A stretch of 64,000 bases of DNA, taken from assembly GCA_028821475.1 (NCBI GenBank), contig JAPPGB010000032.1, positions 1 to 64,000 of the forward strand, given 5' to 3'. Under the pieces are notes generated by a model that saw only the letters and a program-made list of their open reading frames with translations, did no database searches and had not been told where the DNA came from. This document shows positions 8,399 to 16,034 of the stretch, one piece after another. How positions within the stretch are numbered: the stretch's first letter is position 1; every line of letters starts with the position of its first letter. The translations under genes were made by a program, and so were the position numbers. Source of the DNA: Spirochaetaceae bacterium (GTDB lineage Bacteria > Spirochaetota > Spirochaetia > SZUA-6 > Bin103).

Positions 8399-8836
8399 AT
8401 GGAACGCGTATCGACCTCGCCCGACGAATATCTTGCGACGCTGCCGGAGGAGTTTCGCGGCGACATGACGGCGCTGGACGAGCGCATCGCGGCGGCCCTG
8501 CCGGGGCACCGGCGCTGCCTGTGGGAGGGGGTGTTCTGGGGCGGCAGCGCCCAGTCGATCATCGGCTACGGCGACTATTCGTACGTGCGCTCGGACAAGA
8601 AGCAAGTGGAGTGGTTCGTCGTCGGGCTCGCGCGGCAGAAGAACTATTACAGCGTCTACGTCAATGCAGCCGACGGCCGCCGCTACCTCACCGAGGCGTA
8701 CGCCGGCCGGCTCGGCAAGGCGAAGGTGGGCAAGAGCAACGTGACCTTTCGCCGGCTCGCCGACGTCGAGTTGGAGGTGCTGATCGAGTTGGTCGAGCGC
8801 GCCGGCGTGCTGATGAGCGCCGCCAAGCCGGGGTAG
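8399..8836 (+). CDS. DUF1801 (YdhG-like) domain protein, copy 1
   Basis: The 145-residue protein carries the DUF1801 pattern: YLATLPEEFRGDMTALDERI at the start, LWEGVFWGG and IIGYGDYSYV in the middle, and a YYSVYVNA strand, the fold shared with frataxin-like/YdhG proteins. Biochemical function is unknown. ATG 8399 is chosen because the homologous copy at 17236 shares it exactly. The Rpn nuclease gene starts three bases after the stop, so the two are probably translated together. Confidence 0.8.
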   Translation: MERVSTSPDEYLATLPEEFRGDMTALDERIAAALPGHRRCLWEGVFWGGSAQSIIGYGDYSYVRSDKKQVEWFVVGLARQKNYYSVYVNAADGRRYLTEAYAGRLGKAKVGKSNVTFRRLADVELEVLIELVERAGVLMSAAKPG

Positions 8837-8839
8837 GTA

Positions 8840-9832
8840 GTGCCGGATCTGCCACCTGCCACGCCGCATGATGCGCTGTTCCGAGCGTTGCTTGCAGACC
8901 CCGGACGGGCCGAGACGCTGGTACGCGAGTATCTGCCTCCCGCGGTGGCTGCGGAACTATCGGACGCCCCGATCCGCCTGGTCGATGCGAGCTTCGTGGA
9001 TGCGGTGCTGCACCAGAGCCACAGCGACCGGCTGTTCGAGGCGCGTCTGAAGGACGGCGGCAGCGCATTTGTTTACGTGCTGCTGGAGCACAAGGCGGCG
9101 CCCGATCCGGGTACCCCGTTGCAGATGCTGGGCTACATGGTGCGCATCTGGCAGCGCTATGCCGAGGACCGCGCATCGCGCCTGCGGGCGCTGCCGCCGA
9201 TCGTGCCGCTGATTTTCTACCATGGCCGCGAGCGCTGGAGCGGGGCGCTGTCGGTGGCGGAGATGATCGCGGGCGAAGGGGAGTTGGCGGCCTTTGCGCG
9301 CCGGTTATGCTGCGTGCTGCATGATCTGGGACAGCGACCGCTGGCGGCGCTGTCGGGGGACCCGGCGGTATGGTCGGGGCTGGCGGCGTTGGTGATGGCG
9401 TTTCGCGGACAGCCGGAGGAAGGGGTGCTGCGGCGGATCCTTTCGGGGGCGCCGGACGAAAGCGAGTTGGAGCTGCAGGTGCTGTCGTATATTGTGAGAA
9501 CCTACGAGCTGAGTCCCGCGGTGCTGGAGACGGCAGCGCGGGCGGCGAAGCCGCAACGCTGGGAGGCGCTGATGTCAACGGTCGCGGAAGCATGGATGCG
9601 GGAGGGCAAGGCCCAGGGTAGAGCCGAGGGCAAGGCCGAGGGCAAGGCCGAGGGCAAGGCCGAGGGCAAGGCCGAGACGCTGCTTCGTCTCCTGCAGCGG
9701 CGATTCGGTCCCGTTGCGGAGAGTGTTCGGGCGCGGGTGGCGGACGGGACGGCGGCGGAGATCGATGCCTGGTTCGATGCCCTGCTTGACGCGCAGGGCC
9801 TGACGGAGGTGTTCGACGCCCGTCCGCAGTGA
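8840..9832 (+). CDS. Rpn-family recombination-promoting nuclease, copy A
   Basis: The 330-residue protein belongs to the Rpn/PD-(D/E)XK family related to transposase_31. It has HDALFRALLADPGRAETLV at the N-terminus, the acidic strand SHSDRLFEAR, the catalytic strand YVLLEHKAAPD (E-x-K) near residue 80, LQMLGYMVRIWQRY, and PLIFYHGRERW near 125. E. coli Rpn proteins are DNA endonucleases that raise RecA-independent recombination; activity here is inferred. It starts with GTG, right after DUF1801. The C-terminus has a 12-base repeat giving AEGK four times. It differs from copies B-D at several C-terminal positions (for example ESVRARVADGTAAE). Confidence 0.9.
   Translation: MPDLPPATPHDALFRALLADPGRAETLVREYLPPAVAAELSDAPIRLVDASFVDAVLHQSHSDRLFEARLKDGGSAFVYVLLEHKAAPDPGTPLQMLGYMVRIWQRYAEDRASRLRALPPIVPLIFYHGRERWSGALSVAEMIAGEGELAAFARRLCCVLHDLGQRPLAALSGDPAVWSGLAALVMAFRGQPEEGVLRRILSGAPDESELELQVLSYIVRTYELSPAVLETAARAAKPQRWEALMSTVAEAWMREGKAQGRAEGKAEGKAEGKAEGKAETLLRLLQRRFGPVAESVRARVADGTAAEIDAWFDALLDAQGLTEVFDARPQ
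9623..9676 (+). repeat. 12-base in-frame tandem repeat (AEGK x4) in Rpn copy A
   Basis: Four full copies of GCCGAGGGCAAG and a half copy encode an alternating Ala-Glu-Gly-Lys stretch. The same tract occurs at 15643-15672 (two copies), 16818-16871 (four) and 18462-18491 (two) in the other Rpn genes, so the number varies between otherwise near-identical paralogs. Confidence 0.95.
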
Positions 9833-9876
9833 GCGCCGCCCGACCGCTCGGTGTGAGGCGAAGAGGTAACCGACCC

Positions 9877-9957
9877 ATGCCGGCCCCCGTTCTGCTGACG
9901 GACCAACAGGTTCAGGACTACTTGGCCCACGGCTTCGCGCGTGCGCCGCATGCTTGA
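9877..9957 (+). pseudogene. Truncated 5' end of the PhyH-HEAT gene
   Basis: The bases following Rpn copy A match those following copy D, including the ribosome binding site and the first 20 codons of the PhyH-HEAT gene at 18692. The frame reads MPAPVLLTDQQVQDYLAHGF and then departs into unrelated sequence with a stop at 9957. It marks the right-hand end of the duplicated segment. Confidence 0.85.
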
Positions 9958-9978
9958 CCAGGTGGATCTCACCGCGCT

Positions 9979-10467
9979 TCATGAGTCGTCCTGATACTCG
10001 AGCACCTCTCGGGCCTCGCGGTTCAGTTCCTCCGCGTGGGCGTCGAGCGCGGCAAGCTCTCGTTGCGGTGCCGGGGCAGCCCGCAGGTAGTCACTCGGTC
10101 GCAGGATCGTAAGGCCCGCAACCGTGGATCCGTAGTACGCGCCGAAGTGTGTGCGGTCGCCGGTGATCAGATGGGTCGCTCCGGCGGCCGCGGCCGCCGA
10201 GAACACGGGGCGGTCCTTGTCCGGCAGGTCCACGGGACACCGGTCGGCGGGAGACTCCGGTACGACGAGTGCGGATTGCAGCCTGGTGTCCAGCCGCCGG
10301 ATCTGTTCCGGTTCCCGCAGGTTGCGGCGTGCTTCTTCGATCACGTAGCGAGACACCAGGAGCGTGCAACTCCCGGCGCGTTGCGCGTCCCACAGCCGCT
10401 CAATGCTGGGGCTGCCGTAGGCCGCCGAGAACAACACGTTCGCATCGAGAAACAGTCGGTCTGCCAA
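9979..10467 (-). CDS. PIN domain toxin (VapC-like ribonuclease)
   Basis: The 162-residue protein has the PIN fold acidic residues: LFLDANVLFSAA at the start, a central Glu in VIEEARRNL, and the C-terminal DRPVFSAAAAAGATHLITGD pair of aspartates. PIN toxins cleave RNA with bound metal ions. The start is TTG 10467, five bases after the stop of the AbrB-like antitoxin gene, so the pair forms one operon read leftwards. The C-terminal 25 residues are charged and beyond the PIN core. Confidence 0.8.
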   Translation of the reverse strand: MADRLFLDANVLFSAAYGSPSIERLWDAQRAGSCTLLVSRYVIEEARRNLREPEQIRRLDTRLQSALVVPESPADRCPVDLPDKDRPVFSAAAAAGATHLITGDRTHFGAYYGSTVAGLTILRPSDYLRAAPAPQRELAALDAHAEELNREAREVLEYQDDS

Positions 10468-10472
10468 TGAGG

Positions 10473-10760
10473 TCAGGTGGGACGGTCGTGGGGTACGCGG
10501 TCCGGGTCGAGACCGAGCTTGCGCACTTCCTCCCGCGCCCAGGCGTAGTCCTGCTCGTCCACGGCGTTTGTCAGCAGGAACTCCGCCTTGCGCTGGCGGG
10601 TGTAGGTCTCCACCGGCAGGGCTACGGCGGGCCGCACCAGCACGCCTTCCTCGTGCGCCTCGGTGATCACGAAAGATCCCTCCTCCATGCCGTATTCGCG
10701 CCGCAGTTGCGCAGGAATCACCACGGTGCCACGTTTACCGACTTTGCTCGTTTGCGTCAC
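10473..10760 (-). CDS. AbrB/MazE-type antitoxin (SpoVT-AbrB DNA-binding domain)
   Basis: The 95-residue protein begins VTQTSKVGKRGTVVIPAQLR, the classic swapped-hairpin AbrB DNA-binding motif, followed by EYGMEEGSFVITEAHEEGVL and a C-terminal tail that would bind the PIN toxin. GTG 10760 is chosen because GGAGG lies five bases upstream; the frame stays open further upstream but those residues are not family-like. A palindromic element lies just upstream and may be its own operator. Confidence 0.85.
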   Translation of the reverse strand: MTQTSKVGKRGTVVIPAQLRREYGMEEGSFVITEAHEEGVLVRPAVALPVETYTRQRKAEFLLTNAVDEQDYAWAREEVRKLGLDPDRVPHDRPT

Positions 10761-10781
10761 ACGCACCTCCAGTTCGGCGCC

Positions 10782-10800
10782 TGATAATCTGATAATCAGA
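10782..10800 (-). promoter_or_regulatory. AT-rich palindrome upstream of the AbrB/PIN operon
   Basis: TCTGATAATCAGA at 10788-10800 is a perfect inverted repeat around a central A, and TGATAATC is repeated directly at 10782-10797. It stands out from the GC-rich surroundings and is 22-40 bases before the antitoxin start, where an autoregulatory operator and -10 element would be expected. The role is inferred from position. Confidence 0.5.
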
Positions 10801-10875
10801 ATAGCAGAACCTTCTCGAGCCGGCAAGCCCGCACGGCTCGGATGACACTCGCATGACGGATATACTCTCGCCGCG

Positions 10876-11322
10876 ATGCAGTTCTGGGATCCTCACTTTC
10901 ACATCTGGGACGCGGCCGCGGCACGGCTGTTGGCGGCCAATCCGCACGTTCCGGTAGTAGTCGATCACCTGGGGACGCCGACCCTCGCCGACCTGCGCGG
11001 CGACACCTACTGGGACGGGATGCGCGCCCTCGCCGACTGTCCCCACACCACCATGAAGCTGTCGATGCTCCCCTACGTGGACCGGGAGTGGGACACGAAC
11101 GCGCTGGCCACGGAGAGCGTCCTGCGCGTGATCGACCTGTTCGGCGTGGAGCGCTGCTTCTTCGCCTCCAACTTCCCCGTCGACCTGAAGTCCGGGTGGC
11201 CTGCCGCGCGCCTGTTCGGCGCCTTCGCACGCTTGGTGAGCGAGATGCCGGAGGTGGACCGGCGGCGGCTGTTCGCCGGCAACGCCATGCGCGCCTACGG
11301 CGTCGCCGTATGCGATGGGTAG
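10876..11322 (+). pseudogene. Amidohydrolase family 2 gene with its middle deleted
   Basis: The 148-residue frame begins MQFWDPHFHIWD, the metal-binding HxH start of amidohydrolase_2 (TIM-barrel) enzymes. It then jumps at residue 17 or so straight to ANPHVPVVVDHLGTP, which in the family lies well over 100 residues further on, and continues to a normal C-terminus with RRRLFAGNAMRAYGV. Family members are about 270-300 residues. The deletion kept the frame, but half the barrel is missing, so an active enzyme is unlikely. A start at ATG 10876 is clear. The next gene overlaps its last eight bases. Confidence 0.75.
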
Positions 11323-12064
11323 CCGCCCGGGAGAGACCGGCAAGAGCGTGCGCCGCCTTGCTTCGCCGGACCTTGGGAGACGGTGGAGTACGGGTGATGT
11401 GGTGGTGCTCCGGTACATGGGGCTCATGCGCGCGGGCACGCCGGCGATCGTGGTGGAGGATAGCGACGAACGGGTGCTGGTGTACGTACCGGACGGCGTG
11501 CGGTGGTTTGGCTCCGGCGCGGCGGCGGCGGGGCGCAGCGAACGGGTTCGGGCGATTGCACGCGGCGAGACGGTTGTGACGGGCCGTCACATCTCCTGGT
11601 ACAACCACAACCTGCGGGTGCTGTTGCCGGGCCGGCCGTATTCGATCTGGCTGCTTTGGTCGCCGGCGTGGGAGTTCAAGTACTACTACGTGAACCTGGA
11701 GGCGCCGTTTGCGCGCTCCGCGGTCGGGTTCGACTCGCGCGACCACGTATTGGACGTGTGCGTCCGCGCGGACCGCACCTGGTACTATAAGGACAAGGAC
11801 GAATTGGACACTCGTGTCGAGGTGGGCTTGGTCCCGGCGCAGGCGGCGGCCGAAGTGCGGCGCGACGCGGAGCATGCGGTGGCGTTGATCGAGGACTGGC
11901 AGCCGCCGTTCAGTTCCGGGCTCGAGCAATGGCGTCCCGATCCGGCGTGGGAGGTGCCGGTGCTGCCTGCCGGGTGGCAGGCCCATCCCTCGAACATGGA
12001 GCCCTGGACGCGGGCGCCGACCGGCGGGGTGGCGACGCCTGGCGCCGTGGCGAGCGGAGGGTAG
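11315..12064 (+). CDS. DUF402 (FomD-like) protein, first of a tandem pair
   Basis: The 249-residue protein shows the DUF402 core: WEFKYYYVNLEAPFARSAVG, GFDSRDHVLDVCVRADRTWY and YKDKDELDTRVEVGL near residues 125-175. Characterised members of this superfamily (FomD, Ntdp) hydrolyse nucleotide esters or diphosphates using conserved Asp/Lys residues and metal; the precise substrate here is unknown. It overlaps the end of the amidohydrolase remnant. The N-terminal 25 residues are not shared with its neighbour, so the true start may be later than 11315. Confidence 0.75.
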   Translation: MGSRPGETGKSVRRLASPDLGRRWSTGDVVVLRYMGLMRAGTPAIVVEDSDERVLVYVPDGVRWFGSGAAAAGRSERVRAIARGETVVTGRHISWYNHNLRVLLPGRPYSIWLLWSPAWEFKYYYVNLEAPFARSAVGFDSRDHVLDVCVRADRTWYYKDKDELDTRVEVGLVPAQAAAEVRRDAEHAVALIEDWQPPFSSGLEQWRPDPAWEVPVLPAGWQAHPSNMEPWTRAPTGGVATPGAVASGG

Positions 12065-12074
12065 GCACTCCGAC

Positions 12075-12731
12075 ATGGCGGCACGGTGGAACCCCGGAGA
12101 TTGCGTCGTCCTGCGGGCGGTCGGCCCGCTCACGGTGGGCAAACCTGCGATTGTCGTCGAGGACAGTGCGGAGCGGGTCATGCTATACGTGCCCCACGGG
12201 GTCCGTTGGTTGGGGCCCGCAGCGCCATCAGGCGACCGGGTGGAGATGATTCGCGCCTTTGCCAGGGGCGAGCGCGTCATCGCTTTGGAGATGATCCCGT
12301 GGCGCAATCACGTGTTGCACGTCCTGCTTCCCGGCCGGCCCTTCTCGGTGTGGCTGTTCTGGTCGGCCGAGTGGGAGTTCCTCTCGTACTACGTGAACAT
12401 GGAGACGCCGTTTACTCGGTCGGCTGCGGGGTTCGACACCTGCGACCGTGTGCTCGACATCTGCGTGCGTGCCGATCGCACCTGGTACTACAAGGACCTC
12501 GACGAATTGGAAGTGTGCGTGGAGGTTGGCCTGATGAGCGCGGCGATGGCAGCCGAGGTGCGCCGAGATGCCGAGCAGGCAGTCGCACTGATCGAGGGCT
12601 GGCGGACGCCGTTCGATGCTGAACTCGAGGGCTGGCGGCCCGACCCGGCCTGGTCAATCCCGCTGCTGCCGGCGGGATGGGAGGCGCATGCGTCCGAGAC
12701 TCACCCGTGGGTGCGGTTGCCTTCCAAATAG
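12075..12731 (+). CDS. DUF402 (FomD-like) protein, second of a tandem pair
   Basis: The 218-residue protein aligns along its whole length with the preceding gene: both share WxPGD or WSTGD, KPAIVVEDS, LLPGRPFSVWLFWSAEWEF, YYVNMETPFTRSA, DRVLDICVRADRTWYYKD and LLPAGWEAH. Ten bases separate the two genes, so this is an old tandem duplication read as an operon. The conserved Asp and Lys residues of the DUF402 active site are present in both. No other gene joins the operon; a convergent remnant follows. Confidence 0.75.
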   Translation: MAARWNPGDCVVLRAVGPLTVGKPAIVVEDSAERVMLYVPHGVRWLGPAAPSGDRVEMIRAFARGERVIALEMIPWRNHVLHVLLPGRPFSVWLFWSAEWEFLSYYVNMETPFTRSAAGFDTCDRVLDICVRADRTWYYKDLDELEVCVEVGLMSAAMAAEVRRDAEQAVALIEGWRTPFDAELEGWRPDPAWSIPLLPAGWEAHASETHPWVRLPSK

Positions 12732-12739
12732 CTGAGCCG

Positions 12740-13049
12740 CTACGGGCCGATGAGGGAGGTCTTGGTCTCCCGAAACCGAGTAACGGTGAAGTCCCAGCGC
12801 GATGCATGCTGCGTCAGAAGGCGGCGCGTCGCGTCATCAACCTGGCTCGCAATGTCCCCCTCGTAGTACGCAAGCGCCTTGACGGCGTCGGTCGGCGGGA
12901 ACTCATTGCCGTACAGCGCCACGGCGGCGCCAAGCCCGTCACGCCAACGCGGTTCCACCGTACAAGACGAAGTTGTCCGGGACTTCGGCGAGGAAAGGCC
13001 ACAGTTCGCGCTGCGCCTGCGGCAGGATGTCGACTATCGGTTCGAGCAT
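12740..13049 (-). pseudogene. AbiEii-type nucleotidyltransferase, internally deleted and frameshifted
   Basis: ATG 13049 starts LEPIVDILPQAQRELW and reaches FVLYGGTALA, the N-terminus of AbiEii/AbiGii nucleotidyltransferases, then stops at 12939. The C-terminal part appears in another frame: EFPPTDAVKALAYYEGDIAS followed by a helix ending near 12740. The central catalytic region, where SVDFDFF would be expected, is absent. The start is two bases after the stop of the gene upstream, as in intact antitoxin-toxin pairs of this type. Confidence 0.7.
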
Positions 13050-13051
13050 CG

Positions 13052-13372
13052 CTACGACGGCAGCCTCCGCGTGGGCAGTGCAGGTACCGGTTCGCGGCCA
13101 AGCCGGAGATGCCAGTACGCCCACGAGCGGCGATTGAACACACCGATCGGAGGATCGTCGAGCACCTGCAACAGGTGTTCGCTGGCGGCCACCGAGAGCA
13201 GCCAACGCAGGTCGTCGGCCGTACCGAGCGTCATCATCTGCGCAAGCAACACCCGGCCATCGGCAAGCGCACGCTCGGGCGACTGCCACCAGACGTACTT
13301 CTTCGCCATTCTCAGGGCGCGGCGGTCGACTTGCAGGCGGCGCTCAAGGTCAGCAAGGGCAGAGGCGGCCAT
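13052..13372 (-). CDS. Partner protein of an AbiEii-type locus (antitoxin-like)
   Basis: The 106-residue protein reads ALADLERRLQVDRRALRMAK, then WWQSPERALADGRVLLAQMM, and ends with FNRRSWAYWHLRLG. Short proteins of this kind sit directly upstream of AbiEii-like nucleotidyltransferases; I know the pattern but not a proven function. It appears complete although its downstream partner is broken. ATG 13372 is the likely start; ATG 13420 is an alternative that adds 16 residues. Confidence 0.6.
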   Translation of the reverse strand: MAASALADLERRLQVDRRALRMAKKYVWWQSPERALADGRVLLAQMMTLGTADDLRWLLSVAASEHLLQVLDDPPIGVFNRRSWAYWHLRLGREPVPALPTRRLPS

Positions 13373-13439
13373 CACTGCCGGAACGGTCTCATGAGGTGCA
13401 CCCGCAGTCAAGCTCCCCACCTGCCGGATGAACGCGAAT

Positions 13440-14702
13440 TCAGCGCGCTTTGCGTGCGCGGCGGACGCCGTAGGCGGCCCAGTGCAGCCCCGGTACCAGG
13501 GTCAGCGGCGCAAGCAGCCAGAGAAGGAGAGCGAGGGGGAGCAGTTCCAGGCCGGCGCCGGCGCACGCCGAGCCGACAGCGCCGAGCAGGGTGAAGCTGG
13601 CGTGCTCGGTGGCGATCACCCGCCCGCGCAACTCGTCGGGCACGGTCTCGAGCAGGATCTGGGTGCTGAATACCCATATCAGGCCGGAACCCACGCTGCG
13701 AATTGCCGCGCCTATCATTACCAGCGGCAGGCTGGACAGCGGAGCGGCCAGCGCAAGGCCGGCGCACATCAGCAGGTAGCCGGCCAGCATCGCCCAGCTC
13801 AGCGACTGCTGCCGGCCGCCGAGCATGGGTTGAATCACCAGGGGACCGAGCGCGGAGCCGACGCCGCCGGCGGCGAACAGCAGCCCCACCGTGGTGCCGC
13901 CGCCGACGCCGACGGGGAACACCGTCCCAGCGATGGCGACGCTGGCGACCTGGAAGGCGGAGAAGAAGATCGACAGAAAGCCTTTCTGCAGGGCGACCGC
14001 CAGCACGCGGCCCTGCTTCCCCAGGTAGCGCAGCGACTCGGCGTACTCGGCGATGCCGGCCCGTACGCTGCGGCCGAGGGTAGCGGGCGCCGCGGTCACC
14101 GAGCGCCGGCCACCCGCGGCGTAGGGCATGCGGACCAGCAAGAGCGCCGACAGCAGGTAGGTGGCGGCGTCCAGGATGAACGCGGCCGCGATGCCGAACA
14201 CGCCGGCGAAAATGCCGCCGGCAGCGGCGCCGATTGCCAGCATGGCGGCCCAGGTCGCCGAGCTCAGGGCATTGGCCGGCCCCAGCAGCCGGCGCGAGGC
14301 GACCTCCGGCAGGATCGCCACCCGCACCGGAAAGAACACGCCGCTGATGCCCACCTGCAGCGCCGTGAGCACGAACAGCAGCCACACGTGTTGCGGCTCG
14401 CGGACGAACAGGAGGCCGAGCACGGCCGCGGCGCGCAGCAGGTCGGTGGCGATCAGGATGCGCTTGCGGTTGTAGCGGTCGGCGAGCACGCCGGCGAGCG
14501 GACTGGCCAGGAACGAACCGAGCATGCGGATGGCGAACAGGGCGCCGAGCGCCGCGCCGGCACCGGTGAGCTGCGCCAGCAGCGTGGACGAGGCGATGAC
14601 GTTGAACCAGTCGCCGAACAGGCTGGCGATCTGCGCGAACCACAGCAGCCGAAAGGCCCGGCTGCCGCGCAGCAACTCTCCGTAGCCGGCCCGGTTACGC
14701 AT
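13440..14702 (-). CDS. MFS transporter, EntS/MFS_3-like exporter
   Basis: The 420-residue protein has twelve predicted membrane helices and the start LLRGSRAFRLLWFAQIASLF followed by GDWFNVIASSTLL, typical of the MFS_3/EntS group. The cytoplasmic loop 2-3 motif reads LAGVLADRYNRKRILIATDL near residue 70. The second half has RGRVIATEHASF. Family members export siderophores, drugs or unknown solutes. It is the only intact one of several copies of its 5' region in this zone. Rpn copy B begins 157 bases upstream on the other strand. Confidence 0.85.
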   Translation of the reverse strand: MRNRAGYGELLRGSRAFRLLWFAQIASLFGDWFNVIASSTLLAQLTGAGAALGALFAIRMLGSFLASPLAGVLADRYNRKRILIATDLLRAAAVLGLLFVREPQHVWLLFVLTALQVGISGVFFPVRVAILPEVASRRLLGPANALSSATWAAMLAIGAAAGGIFAGVFGIAAAFILDAATYLLSALLLVRMPYAAGGRRSVTAAPATLGRSVRAGIAEYAESLRYLGKQGRVLAVALQKGFLSIFFSAFQVASVAIAGTVFPVGVGGGTTVGLLFAAGGVGSALGPLVIQPMLGGRQQSLSWAMLAGYLLMCAGLALAAPLSSLPLVMIGAAIRSVGSGLIWVFSTQILLETVPDELRGRVIATEHASFTLLGAVGSACAGAGLELLPLALLLWLLAPLTLVPGLHWAAYGVRRARKAR

Positions 14703-14859
14703 CCCGCCCCTCCGGGAGTGACCACGACGGGCGGCCCGCGGCGGAGCTGGAGCGAGCCATTGCGTGTCTCCTCATCGGTTGGCGGGATGGTGAGAGATAC
14801 CTGCCGCGGGCGTCAACGCGCAGATGCAATTCGCGCGATAGGGTATCTTGCCGGAGCCG

Positions 14860-15828
14860 ATGCCCGACCTGCCACCTGCCACGCCGCATGATGCGCTGTT
14901 CCGAGCGTTGCTCGCAGACCCCGGACGGGCCGAGACGCTGGTACGCGAGTATCTGCCTCCCGCGGTGGCTGCGGAACTATCGGACGCCCCGATCCGCCTG
15001 GTCGATGCGAGCTTCGTGGATGCGGTGCTGCACCAGAGCCACAGCGACCGGCTGTTCGAGGCGCGTCTGAAGGACGGCGGCAGCGCATTTGTTTACGTGC
15101 TGCTGGAGCACAAGGCGGCGCCCGATCCGGGTACCCCGTTGCAGATGCTGGGCTACATGGTGCGCATCTGGCAGCGCTATGCCGAGGACCGCGCATCGCG
15201 CCTGCGGGCGCTGCCGCCGATCGTGCCGCTGATTTTCTACCATGGCCGCGAGCGCTGGAGCGGGGCGCTGTCGGTGGCGGAGATGATCGCGGGCGAAGGG
15301 GAGTTGGCGGCCTTTGCGCGCCGGTTATGCTGCGTGCTGCATGATCTGGGACAGCGACCGCTGGCGGCGCTGTCGGGGGACCCGGCGGTATGGTCGGGGC
15401 TGGCGGCGTTGGTGATGGCGTTTCGCGGACAGCCGGAGGAAGGGGTGCTGCGGCGGATCCTTTCGGGGGCGCCGGACGAAAGCGAGTTGGAGCTGCAGGT
15501 GCTGTCGTATATTGTGAGAACCTACGAGCTGAGTCCCGCGGTGCTGGAGACGGCAGCGCGGGCGGCGAAGCCGCAACGCTGGGAGGCGCTGATGTCAACG
15601 GTCGCGGAAGCATGGATGCGGGAGGGCAAGGCCCAGGGTAGAGCCGAGGGCAAGGCCGAGGGCAAGGCCGAGACGCTGCTTCGTCTTCTGCAGCGGCGAT
15701 TCGGTCCGGTTGCGGAGAGTGCTCGGGCACGGGTGGCGGACGGGTCGGCGGCGGAGATCGATGCCTGGTTCGATGCCCTGCTTGACGCGCACAGCCTGAC
15801 GGAGGTGTTCGACGCCCGACCGCAGTGA
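14860..15828 (+). CDS. Rpn-family recombination-promoting nuclease, copy B
   Basis: This 322-residue copy has the same nuclease core as copy A (HDALFRAL, LLEHKA, PLIFYHG) with almost no base differences over the first 750 bases, including silent positions. Differences are at the C-terminus: only two AEGK repeats, ESARARVADGSAAE and LLDAHSLTEVF. Unlike copies A and D it has no DUF1801 gene in front; ATG 14860 is the family start, and an in-frame TTG at 14848 is less likely. It is divergent from the MFS gene. Confidence 0.9.
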   Translation: MPDLPPATPHDALFRALLADPGRAETLVREYLPPAVAAELSDAPIRLVDASFVDAVLHQSHSDRLFEARLKDGGSAFVYVLLEHKAAPDPGTPLQMLGYMVRIWQRYAEDRASRLRALPPIVPLIFYHGRERWSGALSVAEMIAGEGELAAFARRLCCVLHDLGQRPLAALSGDPAVWSGLAALVMAFRGQPEEGVLRRILSGAPDESELELQVLSYIVRTYELSPAVLETAARAAKPQRWEALMSTVAEAWMREGKAQGRAEGKAEGKAETLLRLLQRRFGPVAESARARVADGSAAEIDAWFDALLDAHSLTEVFDARPQ

Positions 15829-15840
15829 GCGCCGCCCGAC

Positions 15841-15948
15841 GCGGTGGTTCTGCATCCGGTACGTGGACACCACGTCGCAGATCGGGTTGGAGAGGTCCAC
15901 GCCGGCGTTGTAGCGGTCCGCCGGCACGCCGGCGAGTGGGCTGGCGAA
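15841..15948 (-). pseudogene. Mosaic scrap: unknown C-terminal piece joined to MFS fragment
   Basis: On the minus strand this flank reads PLAGVPADRYN, a decayed match to the loop 2-3 motif of the MFS exporter. It is joined directly to DLSNPICDVVSTYRMQNHR, which I cannot assign. The same joint recurs after Rpn copy C. Confidence 0.5.
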
Positions 15949-16034
15949 ATCGGTTGGCGGGATGGTGAGAGATACCTGCCGCGGGCGTCAACGCGCAGAT
16001 GCAATTCGCGCGATAGGGTATCTTGCCGGAGCCG

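Noticed and set aside
9623-9676. Regular 12-base repeat considered as a CRISPR-like or VNTR-only element
   Set aside because: The units are contiguous without spacers and lie in frame inside a gene, so it is a coding repeat.
8688-9878. Long Pro/Arg/Ser-rich minus-strand frames repeated opposite each Rpn gene
   Set aside because: They recur only because the Rpn genes are copied; composition and lack of start signals mark them as shadows.
10761-10826. Upstream start of the AbrB-like antitoxin at 10826
   Set aside because: It would run through the palindromic operator region; GTG 10760 has a proper ribosome binding site and the family start.
13428-14891. A 487-codon plus-strand frame opposite the MFS exporter
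   Set aside because: It is a hydrophilic antisense shadow of a twelve-helix membrane protein.
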